From Cupriavidus numazuensis (lineage in GTDB: Bacteria; Pseudomonadota; Gammaproteobacteria; Burkholderiales; Burkholderiaceae), in contig NZ_CAJPVI010000041.1 of assembly GCF_905397435.1 (NCBI RefSeq), positions 1-64,000 on the forward strand: DNA of 64,000 bases, given 5' to 3'. A program made the position numbers and the translations under genes. The first letter of the stretch is position 1. Every line of letters begins with the position of its first letter. This document shows, one piece after another, positions 33,524 to 41,579 of this stretch. The notes under the pieces are model-generated. The model was given only the letters and a program-made list of their open reading frames with translations. It ran no database searches and was not told the origin of the DNA.

Positions 33524-35545
33524 TTACAGCGCCAGCGTCGTTTCTTGCCGGCGCACGCCGGTGCGCTGCAGCGCACCGACATCGACAATCAGCGCCACGC
33601 TGCCGTCGCCGAGAATGGTGGCGGCGGAAATGCATGGCACCTTGCGGTAGTTGGTTTCCAGGTTCTTCAGCACGACCTGGTGCTGGCCGATGAGCTGGTC
33701 CACCAGCAGCGCGAAACGCTTGCCCTCGGCCTGCAGAATCACGGCGATGCCCTGGGTCGGCTCCTGCAGCGCATCGGCCACGTTGAAGACGCGGTGCATC
33801 TCGAGCAGCGGCAGGTACTCGCCGCGCACGTGCATGACGCGGTCGGCGTTGGCTGCGGTATGGATGTCCTCGGACTTCGGCTGCAGCGACTCCATCACGC
33901 AGTTCAGCGGCAGGATGAAGGTTTCCTCGCCGACCTTCACCGACATGCCGTCGAGAATCGCCAGCGTCAGCGGCAGCACGATGCGGATCGTGGTGCCCAG
34001 GCCCGGACGGCAGCTGATCTCGACATGGCCACCCATCTCCTGGATGTTCCGCTTGACCACGTCCATACCCACGCCGCGGCCTGAGACATCGGTCACTACT
34101 TCCGCCGTGGAGAAGCCCGGCGCGAAAATCAGTTGCCAGACTTCTTCATCGCTGATGTTCTCGGACACCGGCAGGCCGTTCTGGATGGCCTTGGCGAGAA
34201 TGCGCTCGCGGTTCAGGCCACCGCCGTCGTCGCTGACCTCGATCACGATATTGCCGCCATGGTGCTGCGCGGACAGGATCAGCTGGCCAGTCGGCTCCTT
34301 GCCTGCGGCAACGCGCTTTTCCGGCGTCTCGATGCCATGGTCCAGGCTGTTGCGCACCAGGTGGGTCAGCGGGTCGATGATGCGTTCGATCAGGCTCTTG
34401 TCGAGTTCGGTCGCCTTGCCGAACGTCACCAGGTCGATCTGCTTGCCGAGCTTGCTGGCCAGGTCGCGCACCAGGCGCGGGAAGCGCGAGAACACATAGT
34501 CCATCGGCATCATGCGGATGGACATCACGGCTTCCTGCAAGTCGCGCGCATTGCGTTCGAGCTGGCCCATGCCGGAGAACAGGCGGTCGAACAGCACGGG
34601 GTCGAGCGACGATGCGGTCTGCGCCAGCATCGATTGCGTGATGACGAGTTCGCCGACCAGGTTGATGATCTGGTCGACCTTCTCGGTCGGCACGCGGATC
34701 GAGCCCGATTCCTGGTTGTGGGCGGCCGCAGCGGCTGGCTTGGCCTTCTCCTTGGCAGCGGGTGCGGGCGTGGCGGCTGCCGGTGCGGCCGCAACCGGCG
34801 CTGGCGCCGGCGCGGCGACAGGCACTTCGGCCGGTGCAGCGGCCGGTGCCGATGCGCCGGCTGCCTCGACCACGATCTGGTCGGCATCGATCACGAAGCA
34901 GCAGACGGCAATGATGTCGTCGGCGCTGCACTGGCTGTTGAGCCAGATCGTTAGTTCGCCGTTTTCTTCCTGCTGCCCGGTGATCTCGCCAAGGTTTGCA
35001 AGCTCTTCGCGTAGCAATGCCTGGTCGGAGGCGGACACCTTGATCAGGCGGACCTTGAGGCCACTGCCGGCAGCAGGCGCCGCAGCGGGCGCGGCTACGG
35101 GTGCCGGCGCGGCAGCCGGTGCCGGAGCGGATCCGCCGGCCGTGCCATTCGCCTCCTGAGCAAGCTGCTGCAGCACGGCGCAGATGCGCACCAGTGTTTC
35201 CTGATCGGGTTCGGTGCCGTTGCGGTAGGCGTTGAGCTGATCTTGCAACACGTCCTTGGTTTCCAGAAAGGTGTCGATGATGGTCCGGGACAGCGCCAGT
35301 TCCTGGCGGCGCGTACGGTCCAGCAGATTCTCGAAGATGTGCGTGGTTTCGGTCAGTGCCGCAAACCCGAAGGTCGCCGCCCCGCCCTTGATGGAGTGCG
35401 CGGCACGGAAGATCGCGTTGAGGTCTTCCGGGTCGGGCGACTCGATGTCCAGGCCGAGCAGCAACTGCTCCATTTCAACGAGCAGTTCTTCCGCCTCTTC
35501 AAAGAAGGTCTGGTAAAACTGTGTGATATCGATATCGACAGACAT
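33524..35545 (-). CDS. cheA: Chemotaxis histidine kinase
   Basis: 673-residue CheA. The P1 domain has the phosphorylated His50 in 'AAHSIKGGAATFG'. An Ala/Pro-rich linker, a P2-like CheY/CheB-binding segment (about 165-230) and a second Ala/Pro linker follow. P3 dimerisation starts near 'IRVPTEKVDQIINLVGELVI', P4 kinase has the N, G1, F and G2 boxes ('HLVRNSLDHGIETPEKR', 'DDGGGLNRERI', 'GRGVGMDVVK'), and P5 is a CheW-like domain to the C-terminus. Start ATG at 35545, 61 bases after motB. Confidence 0.97.
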   Translation of the reverse strand: MSVDIDITQFYQTFFEEAEELLVEMEQLLLGLDIESPDPEDLNAIFRAAHSIKGGAATFGFAALTETTHIFENLLDRTRRQELALSRTIIDTFLETKDVLQDQLNAYRNGTEPDQETLVRICAVLQQLAQEANGTAGGSAPAPAAAPAPVAAPAAAPAAGSGLKVRLIKVSASDQALLREELANLGEITGQQEENGELTIWLNSQCSADDIIAVCCFVIDADQIVVEAAGASAPAAAPAEVPVAAPAPAPVAAAPAAATPAPAAKEKAKPAAAAAHNQESGSIRVPTEKVDQIINLVGELVITQSMLAQTASSLDPVLFDRLFSGMGQLERNARDLQEAVMSIRMMPMDYVFSRFPRLVRDLASKLGKQIDLVTFGKATELDKSLIERIIDPLTHLVRNSLDHGIETPEKRVAAGKEPTGQLILSAQHHGGNIVIEVSDDGGGLNRERILAKAIQNGLPVSENISDEEVWQLIFAPGFSTAEVVTDVSGRGVGMDVVKRNIQEMGGHVEISCRPGLGTTIRIVLPLTLAILDGMSVKVGEETFILPLNCVMESLQPKSEDIHTAANADRVMHVRGEYLPLLEMHRVFNVADALQEPTQGIAVILQAEGKRFALLVDQLIGQHQVVLKNLETNYRKVPCISAATILGDGSVALIVDVGALQRTGVRRQETTLAL

Positions 35546-35606
35546 TGGCGTCCTGACTCACTAAGTTACTGCGCTAAGCATCGCCGCCATGCCCGGCGGC
35601 CACGCA

Positions 35607-36575
35607 TCATTCTGTCTTTGCCTTCGGCGCCGGCGGTGCTGCCGGTGCCGATGCGGCGAGCCCTTCCTGCATCGCGCCCGCGACCTTGCCGGCCTGTGCC
35701 TTCACCGTGACATCTGCGGCGCTCGCGTTTTCCGCTTCGAACTGGGCCTGCGCCCTCTGGTTCAGCACCACGATGCTGATGCGCCGGTTCACCGGCGCCA
35801 GCAGGTCTCCCTTGTCCAGCGGCATGGTGGCCGCCAGGCCCAGCACGCGCAGCACCTTGCCTTCCTGCATACCGCCGGCGATCAGCTCGCGGCGCGATGC
35901 GTTGGCACGGTCGCTCGACAGTTCCCAGTTGCTGTACGTGCGCTCGCCGTTGGAGTAGTTCGCCGAGTCGGTATGGCCGGACAGGCTGACCTTGTTGGGC
36001 AACTCGTTGAGCACGGGGCCGATCTCGCGCAGGATCGCGCGCATATACGTTTCCACCTCTGCACGGCCGGTACGGAACATCGGGCGGTTCTGCGTATCGA
36101 GGATCTGGATGCGCAGGCCTTCGCTGGTGATATCGAGCAGCAGTTGCGGGCGGAACTGCTTGAGCATCGGGTTGTTCTCGATGATCTGCTCAAGCCGGTT
36201 CTTCAGCGCGCGCAAACGCTGGGCCTCCTGAAGCTCGCTGCGGCGTTGCTCGGCGGACGGATCTTTGTCGTGCGCGCGCATGACTTCGCCGTCCTTGCGC
36301 ATCACGTCCATGCCGCCGCCGGGAATCACGCTGGGCGTCTGGCTGCTCTTCTCGCCGCCGACCACGGCGACCTTCAGCGGCATGCGGAAATACTCGGCAA
36401 TGCCTTCGAGGGTCTTCTTGTTGGCGCTGGACAACAGCCACAGCACCAGGAAGAGCGCCATCATCGCCGTCATGAAGTCGGCGTACGCGATCTTCCAGCT
36501 ATGGTTGCCGTGCGGTTTGGCGTGCGACTTCGCCCTGCGGACGATGATCGGACGCATATCGTTTGCGCTGCTCAT
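35607..36575 (-). CDS. motB: Flagellar motor stator protein MotB
   Basis: 322-residue MotB. One transmembrane helix at about 31-50 contains the proton-binding Asp33 ('KIAYADFMTAMMALFLVLW'). A plug/linker follows, then an OmpA-like peptidoglycan-binding domain ('VSLSGHTDSANY') at about 155-280. The Ala/Pro/Lys tail is flexible. Asp in a MotB-type context suggests a proton-driven motor. It is 18 bases after motA. Confidence 0.97.
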   Translation of the reverse strand: MSSANDMRPIIVRRAKSHAKPHGNHSWKIAYADFMTAMMALFLVLWLLSSANKKTLEGIAEYFRMPLKVAVVGGEKSSQTPSVIPGGGMDVMRKDGEVMRAHDKDPSAEQRRSELQEAQRLRALKNRLEQIIENNPMLKQFRPQLLLDITSEGLRIQILDTQNRPMFRTGRAEVETYMRAILREIGPVLNELPNKVSLSGHTDSANYSNGERTYSNWELSSDRANASRRELIAGGMQEGKVLRVLGLAATMPLDKGDLLAPVNRRISIVVLNQRAQAQFEAENASAADVTVKAQAGKVAGAMQEGLAASAPAAPPAPKAKTE

Positions 36576-36593
36576 GACGTTGGCTCGGCAGGA

Positions 36594-37457
36594 TCAGCTC
36601 AGGCTCTTGACTTCGCGGACATGGTCGTCCAACTCGAGGAACGACGGCCGCACCGTGGAGTACAGCACCTTGCGGCCGAACTCGACGGCCACCAGCGGTG
36701 CATAACCGTTGAGCGAGGCAAGCAGGACCACCTTGATGCATTCGTAGACCTTGACGTTCTCCGACACCTGAAGCTCGATGCGTGCAGCCAGCGGCGAGAC
36801 AAAGCCGTAGGCCAGCAGAATGCCCAGGAACGTACCGACCATGGCGTGCGCGATCAGCGCGCCCAGTTCTGCCGGCGGCAGGTCGGCCGAAGCCAGTGCA
36901 TGCACCACGCCCATCACCGCGGCGACGATGCCGAAAGCCGGCAGTGCGTCACCGACGCGCGACAGCGCATGGGCAGGGATTTCGGCTTCGTGGCGGAAGG
37001 TTTCGATCTCGTGGTCCATCAGGGCCTCGATTTCGAACGCGTTCATGTTGCCGTTGACCATCATGCGCAGGTAGTCCGTGAGGAACTCCATCACGACCGG
37101 GTCGGACAGGATGCGCGGATACTGGCTGAACACGCTGCTCGCGGCGGGATCGGCGATTTCCTTTTCGAGGAACAGGATGCCTTCGCGGCGTGCCTTGGAC
37201 AGCAGCACGTACAGCAGCGACATGACGTCGAGGTACAGCTCCTTCTTGTACTTGGAGCTCTTGAACAGGCCCGGCAGCGCCTTGAGCGTTGCCTTGAGGG
37301 CCTTGGTGGTATTGGTGGCGATGAAGGCACCGGCGGCAGCGCCACCGATGATCACAAGTTCCGCCGGTTGATACAGCGCGCCCATGTGGCCGCCGGTCAT
37401 GGCATAACCGCCAAGCACCGCCGCTACCACGACGATATAGCCAAGAACTACTAGCAC
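36594..37457 (-). CDS. motA: Flagellar motor stator protein MotA
   Basis: 287-residue MotA with four transmembrane helices (two near the N-terminus, two around 165-225) and a cytoplasmic loop carrying the charged residues that contact FliG. Conserved segments include 'YQPAELVIIGGAAAGAFI' and 'IVAAVMGVVHALAS'. It is the first gene of the motAB-che run, 121 bases after flhC. Confidence 0.97.
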   Translation of the reverse strand: MLVVLGYIVVVAAVLGGYAMTGGHMGALYQPAELVIIGGAAAGAFIATNTTKALKATLKALPGLFKSSKYKKELYLDVMSLLYVLLSKARREGILFLEKEIADPAASSVFSQYPRILSDPVVMEFLTDYLRMMVNGNMNAFEIEALMDHEIETFRHEAEIPAHALSRVGDALPAFGIVAAVMGVVHALASADLPPAELGALIAHAMVGTFLGILLAYGFVSPLAARIELQVSENVKVYECIKVVLLASLNGYAPLVAVEFGRKVLYSTVRPSFLELDDHVREVKSLS

Positions 37458-37578
37458 GATCGGATCCCCGTCAAAAAAGCGCGTCAGTCACGCACGATTG
37501 CCCGTTGCACGGGCGGACAGGGATGATCCGGTCCACCAGTGCTGCGCAGCTTGCCAGCCTGGCGGACCTCAACCAGGA

Positions 37579-38184
37579 TCAGGCTTCGGTCTGCAAGGCG
37601 GCGGCGTTCTTCGAGGGCTTCTTCACCTTCCCGGCACGCGAGGGCGGACGGCACAGGCTGCACACGAAATTCGCGTGCGGCTCATAGGCGTGCGTCACGA
37701 ACTGTCCACCGCAACACGTGCAGCTGGACAGCTGCAGCATATTGCTCTCGAAGAACCGTACTAACGTCCAGGCACGGGTGAAACTTAAGACTATTTCGCC
37801 GCCGAGCAACGAAACATGCTCGAGATACAGACGGTAAGCGGCCACTATGGCGCGAATACCCACGGTTTCGCCCTCTTGCACCATGAACTGGTACGCAGAG
37901 AAGAACAGCGACGAATGGATATTCGGCAGCCAGGTCGTGAACCAGTCTGTCGAGAACGGGAGCATGCCCTTGGGCGGCGACACGCCCCGCAGCTCCTTGT
38001 AGAGACGGATCAGCCGGTCGCGCGAGAGCGTGGTCTCGGCCTCAAGCACCTGCAGGCGCGCACCCAGGCCGATCAGCTCGATGGCGAGCTGGGTCTGGTT
38101 GGCATCCTGGAGTACGCTCTTGCGGCTTGGAACGGGCGCGGTGGTAACGCTGCGCGCCGAAGGGGCCTGCAGGAGCGCGGTCAA
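37579..38184 (-). CDS. flhC: Flagellar master regulator subunit FlhC
   Basis: 201-residue FlhC, which with FlhD forms the activator of early flagellar promoters. The zinc site is intact: Cys155-x2-Cys158 and Cys175-x2-Cys178, spaced as in the enteric protein. 'MLPFSTDWFTTWLPNIHSSLF' is the conserved middle part. It overlaps flhD by four bases. A small stem (GCCCGT/ACGGGC, 37500-37514) lies downstream, before motA. Confidence 0.96.
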   Translation of the reverse strand: MTALLQAPSARSVTTAPVPSRKSVLQDANQTQLAIELIGLGARLQVLEAETTLSRDRLIRLYKELRGVSPPKGMLPFSTDWFTTWLPNIHSSLFFSAYQFMVQEGETVGIRAIVAAYRLYLEHVSLLGGEIVLSFTRAWTLVRFFESNMLQLSSCTCCGGQFVTHAYEPHANFVCSLCRPPSRAGKVKKPSKNAAALQTEA

Positions 38185-38498
38185 TTGAGCGACTCCACAG
38201 GCTGACGGGCAAGCAGGATCGCAGCGTGCATCTGCTGCATATCGTGGTTCTTGGCCGTGTGAGTGAGCGTGGACAGAAGCGCGTGGTCGTCAAATCGGAA
38301 CCTGCACAGCACCATGTTCGATGCCGCGAGCTTCACGAGTTGCGCCGAGGTCAGCTTGGCGAGAATGTCGGCAATTTCCTTGCTGACACCAAGCCTGAAC
38401 ATGGCTTCTACCTGATTTTCCCGCACCAAGCGCTGGGCGAGCAGAAGATAGGCGAGGTTAACCTCCCTGATCTCCTGGAGAACTTCACTGCTTTCCAA
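38181..38498 (-). CDS. flhD: Flagellar master regulator subunit FlhD
   Basis: 105-residue FlhD, mainly helical. The N-terminus 'EVLQEIREVNLAYLLLAQRLVREN' and 'MFRLGVSKEIADILAKLTSAQLVKLA' match the family. It pairs with FlhC as the class I regulator. It is preceded by a 369-base AT-richer region that must carry its promoters. Confidence 0.96.
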   Translation of the reverse strand: MESSEVLQEIREVNLAYLLLAQRLVRENQVEAMFRLGVSKEIADILAKLTSAQLVKLAASNMVLCRFRFDDHALLSTLTHTAKNHDMQQMHAAILLARQPVESLN

Positions 38499-38867
38499 TT
38501 TTTCCCCGCTACCAAAAACCTGCCTTGCGCTTGTCCGGCGCTTACCGGCGGCCCAGTAGGGGGCATCCGGCGACCAGATCGTTTACATGCGTGTCAGGCA
38601 GGTACTACGTACGACAATAGGAACTTCAGCCCGGTCGCACTTACTTCTTCGTACCGACTCGTTACAAGTGTTACAGAGTGTAAGTGAAACTGTTACGTTT
38701 ATATCGGCAATCCGCCCGCAATGCCAATCCCTACTTACGCGGGGGAAACCCCAATGTCGCACGGAAGATACATGGCTGCACGAATTTTGTAACAAAACGA
38801 GCGTGCAACAATTGATGTAACGCAATAGAGGAACGCGTAAGTCATTGCATGCGCTGACTATCACCCA
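38499..38867. promoter_or_regulatory. flhDC upstream control region
   Basis: 369 bases between the flhD start and the stop of the next upstream gene. It is notably AT-richer than the surrounding genes. It holds repeated GTTAC/GTAAC words: GTTAC at 38661, 38670 and 38692, and GTAAC at 38789 and 38817. There is also a TTTTGT-A-ACAAAA palindrome at 38785-38797. These may be operator sites of one or more regulators of flhDC. No gene is recognisable. Confidence 0.6.
38698..38727 (-). promoter_or_regulatory. Possible sigma-70 promoter for flhDC
   Basis: On the minus strand: TTGGCA (38727-38722), 18-base spacer, TATAAA (38703-38698). It is about 200 bases upstream of the flhD start, which would leave a long leader. 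It is tentative; other AT-rich hexamers in the region could serve too. Confidence 0.4.
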
Positions 38868-39635
38868 CTACCGGGATTCCACTATTGACGAATTGGAATG
38901 TGACGAATTGAACAATCGCCTGAGCCAGGCAGCCAATCGTGCGAACACATCGTCCGGGGCGTCCTGGAACAAGTGTGGCCGTGCCCGGGCAGCTTGTTCG
39001 AGCACGCGGTTGGCTTCTTCAAGCTGGATAGACCCGTATTGCAGCGCCAGCGTCAACGTAGCGCGAAGTTCCCCGACGCGCGACCGGCCCAGCGTTTCGT
39101 TGTCCTCGGTCTGCAACGCATACATCAGGTCATACGCGCGCTGCCGCAGGCTTTCCGCGAGCACCCAGGCCGGCGTTCGCATGCGCTCCTCCAGCACGCG
39201 TACATCTTCGGCCGACGCGGCAACCTGAGACGCCAGGGCGTCAGTGAACGCTGCATCCGCCCCGCATTCGGCCAACACCTGGGCGGCCCATTCGCGTGCG
39301 TGCTCGAAGCGCTGTTGCGGGCTCCAGTCGGACTGCACGGCGAGGCCGAAGCCAAAGCGCCGCGCATCGCGCATCAGCGACGACAAGGCGTTGGGAAGCT
39401 GCTTGTCGAACACCTTGCGCGCCCAGCCGTATTCACCGCTGGCCAGCAACCGCATGACGGCGCGCTCAGTCAGCGGACCATCATGCTGGAGCAGCCGCGC
39501 GCGCAGGAAGTCGTTGAAGTCAGGCGGCAGGAAGTCCTTGTCGAAACCCGTCGACAGGCTGACGAAGTCGTCGAACTCCCGGCGCAGCCTGGCCACGTCG
39601 TCTGGCGACAAGGCCAGGGTGATGTTGGTATTCAT
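38868..39635 (-). CDS. Hypothetical protein beside flhDC
   Basis: 255-residue protein that I do not recognise. It is predicted mostly helical, without signal peptide or transmembrane segment, so probably cytoplasmic. It has many Arg, Asp and Glu residues ('LSPDDVARLRREFDDFVSL', 'VRVLEERMRTPAWVLAESLRQRAYDLMYAL') and a Ser-rich tail. The start at 39635 (MNTNITLALS) is chosen as the last Met before the coherent sequence; there is no strong ribosome binding site. It lies 58 bases after a chemoreceptor gene and just upstream of flhDC on the same strand, so a role linked to motility is possible from position only. Confidence 0.7.
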   Translation of the reverse strand: MNTNITLALSPDDVARLRREFDDFVSLSTGFDKDFLPPDFNDFLRARLLQHDGPLTERAVMRLLASGEYGWARKVFDKQLPNALSSLMRDARRFGFGLAVQSDWSPQQRFEHAREWAAQVLAECGADAAFTDALASQVAASAEDVRVLEERMRTPAWVLAESLRQRAYDLMYALQTEDNETLGRSRVGELRATLTLALQYGSIQLEEANRVLEQAARARPHLFQDAPDDVFARLAAWLRRLFNSSHSNSSIVESR

Positions 39636-39693
39636 GGCATCGAAGGCGAAGGCGGGCGGCAGGCCGTTGCAACCGATTGCCGCCCGCCGGGGC

Positions 39694-41499
39694 TCAGAAC
39701 GCGCTCCAGTCCCCGTTGTCCGCGGCGGCGAGAGCTGCCGGGCGCGGTAGCGCACGGGCCGTCGCTGCCGGCTGGCTCGTCGGCTCTGCGGCATCTGCAG
39801 CCGGTGCAGCGGCGCTTTCGGCCCGGGCGGGCTTGCGCGCCGAGGCGAGTGCGGCCTTGCCGGTCGGGCGGACCGTGGAACGAGCCGCGGCAGGCCGCTC
39901 GAAGCGGGCCGAAGCTACCGAGCCATCCGCTGCCAGACGGAACGTGGCGACCACCGTCTGCAGGCGACCGGCCTGGTCCTGGAGCGAGCCCGCGGCGGCT
40001 GCAGCCTGCTCGACCAGTGCCGCGTTCTGCTGCGTCGCCTCGTCCATCTGCGCCACGGCCTGGTTCACCTGTTCGATGCCCGAGCTCTGCTCGGCCGAGG
40101 CTGCGCTGATCTCGCCCATGATGTCCGTCACGCGCCGCACCGCCTGCACGATCTCGTCCATCGTCGTGCCGGCCTGGCCCACCAGCGCCGTGCCGTTGTC
40201 CACGCGCGCCACCGTGTCGCCGATCAGGCCCTTGATCTCCTTAGCCGCATTCGCGCTGCGCTGTGCAAGGCTGCGCACCTCGCCTGCCACCACCGCAAAA
40301 CCACGGCCCTGCTCACCCGCACGCGCGGCTTCCACCGCCGCGTTCAGCGCCAGGATGTTGGTCTGGAACGCAATGCCTTCGATCACGCCGATGATGTCCA
40401 CGATCTTGCGCGACGCTTCGTTGATCTCTTCCATTGTGTTCACCACGCGGCCAACCACCTCGCCGCCGCGCACCGCGGTGTCCGACGCATTCGCCGCCAG
40501 GCCGCTCGCCTGACGCGCGTTGTCCGCGTTCTGGCGCACCGTGCTGGTCAGCTCTTCCATGCTCGAAGCGGTCTCTTCCAGCGACGCCGCCTGCTGCTCG
40601 GTGCGCTGCGACAGGTCATTGTTGCCCGCCGCAATCTCGCGCGATGCCGTGGCGATCGATTCCGCCGACTCCTTGAAATCGCGCACCATGCCCGAAAGCT
40701 GCTGCTGCATCTGCTTCATGGCGTGGACCAGGCTGTCGCGGTCGCCGGTACGCGTCTTCACTTCGGCGGAGAAATCGCCATCGGCAATGCGCGCAGCAAT
40801 GGCCACGGCGTAGCCGGGCTCGCCGCCGAGCTGGCGCGACAGCGCGCGCGCAAGGAAGGCGCCAAGCAGCACCGACAGCGCCAGGCCGCCGAGCACGAGG
40901 CCGAGCATCCACAGGCGCGTGCTCGTGTAGACGCTGCGCGCTTCTTCCATGTTGGAGCGCGCGCGGTCATCGCGGCGCTTCACCATCTTGGCCATGATCG
41001 CTTCAAGCGCATGGCTGTCCTTGAGCAGGTCTGCGCTCTCGCTGAACACGCTGCTTTCGAACTGCGAGGTATCGAGCGGCTGCTTGCTCACGAGTTCCGT
41101 GTACTTGCCCATGCGTTCGCGGAACGCCGGCACCAGCGTCTGGTATTGCTTGACCAGCGCTTTGCCCTCGGGCTGCTCGAACATGTCGGCCACCTGCTTC
41201 ACGCGCTCGTCCATGGCGGCGAGCGACTTGGTGATCTGCTCCTTCTCGGTGGAGCGCTCGCCCATGGTCGATGCCGACAACAGCGCGATCTGCGCACGGC
41301 TGGCATAGACGAGGTTGATATTGGCGTCCTGCACCGCCTTCAGGGCCTGCAAGTCGTTGTTGTAGATCTTGCCGGTCCAGTCGGCCATGCGCCCCATATT
41401 GACGACGCCGAGCAGCCCCATGAAGGCACCGATCACAGCGACCACCAGGAACCCGCCAACCAGCCGGGTCGTAACCCGCAGTTGATTGAACCAATGCAT
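39694..41499 (-). CDS. Methyl-accepting chemotaxis protein with CheR-docking tail
   Basis: 601-residue transmembrane chemoreceptor. TM1 is at about 10-32 and TM2 at about 192-214. The periplasmic part between is a four-helix-bundle (4HB_MCP/Tar-like) sensor whose ligand is not predictable. HAMP follows (about 215-265), then the MCP signalling coiled coil with the invariant tip 'GIAFQTNILALNAAVEAARAGEQGRGF'. A long Ala/Pro/Arg linker ends in DWSAF, resembling the NWETF pentapeptide that binds CheR and CheB. Start at 41499 (a run of G six bases upstream). Its signalling region is nearly identical in DNA to that of the next receptor gene. Confidence 0.93.
   Translation of the reverse strand: MHWFNQLRVTTRLVGGFLVVAVIGAFMGLLGVVNMGRMADWTGKIYNNDLQALKAVQDANINLVYASRAQIALLSASTMGERSTEKEQITKSLAAMDERVKQVADMFEQPEGKALVKQYQTLVPAFRERMGKYTELVSKQPLDTSQFESSVFSESADLLKDSHALEAIMAKMVKRRDDRARSNMEEARSVYTSTRLWMLGLVLGGLALSVLLGAFLARALSRQLGGEPGYAVAIAARIADGDFSAEVKTRTGDRDSLVHAMKQMQQQLSGMVRDFKESAESIATASREIAAGNNDLSQRTEQQAASLEETASSMEELTSTVRQNADNARQASGLAANASDTAVRGGEVVGRVVNTMEEINEASRKIVDIIGVIEGIAFQTNILALNAAVEAARAGEQGRGFAVVAGEVRSLAQRSANAAKEIKGLIGDTVARVDNGTALVGQAGTTMDEIVQAVRRVTDIMGEISAASAEQSSGIEQVNQAVAQMDEATQQNAALVEQAAAAAGSLQDQAGRLQTVVATFRLAADGSVASARFERPAAARSTVRPTGKAALASARKPARAESAAAPAADAAEPTSQPAATARALPRPAALAAADNGDWSAF
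40141..40622. repeat. Direct repeat copy 1, MCP signalling segment
   Basis: This segment of the receptor gene matches 41865-42346 at a constant offset of 1724 bases, with only about four base differences by eye, all seemingly silent. It encodes the distal signalling hairpin. Such identity in two adjacent paralogues points to recent duplication or gene conversion. Confidence 0.75.
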
Positions 41500-41579
41500 A
41501 GAAATCCCCCTTGTAACGAATGATCCGGGTACGCCCCGTCGGCGTGCGGCCAGCACGCGAGCGGCGCGTCCTGCCTGTC

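Noticed and set aside
35589..37454. Plus-strand open frame of about 620 codons opposite motBA
   Set aside because: The opposite strand encodes clear MotB and MotA; the antisense product is His/Arg-rich and unlike any protein.
38583..38864. Short ORFs on both strands in the flhDC upstream region
   Set aside because: Low similarity to anything, no ribosome binding site, and the area is better explained as a control region.
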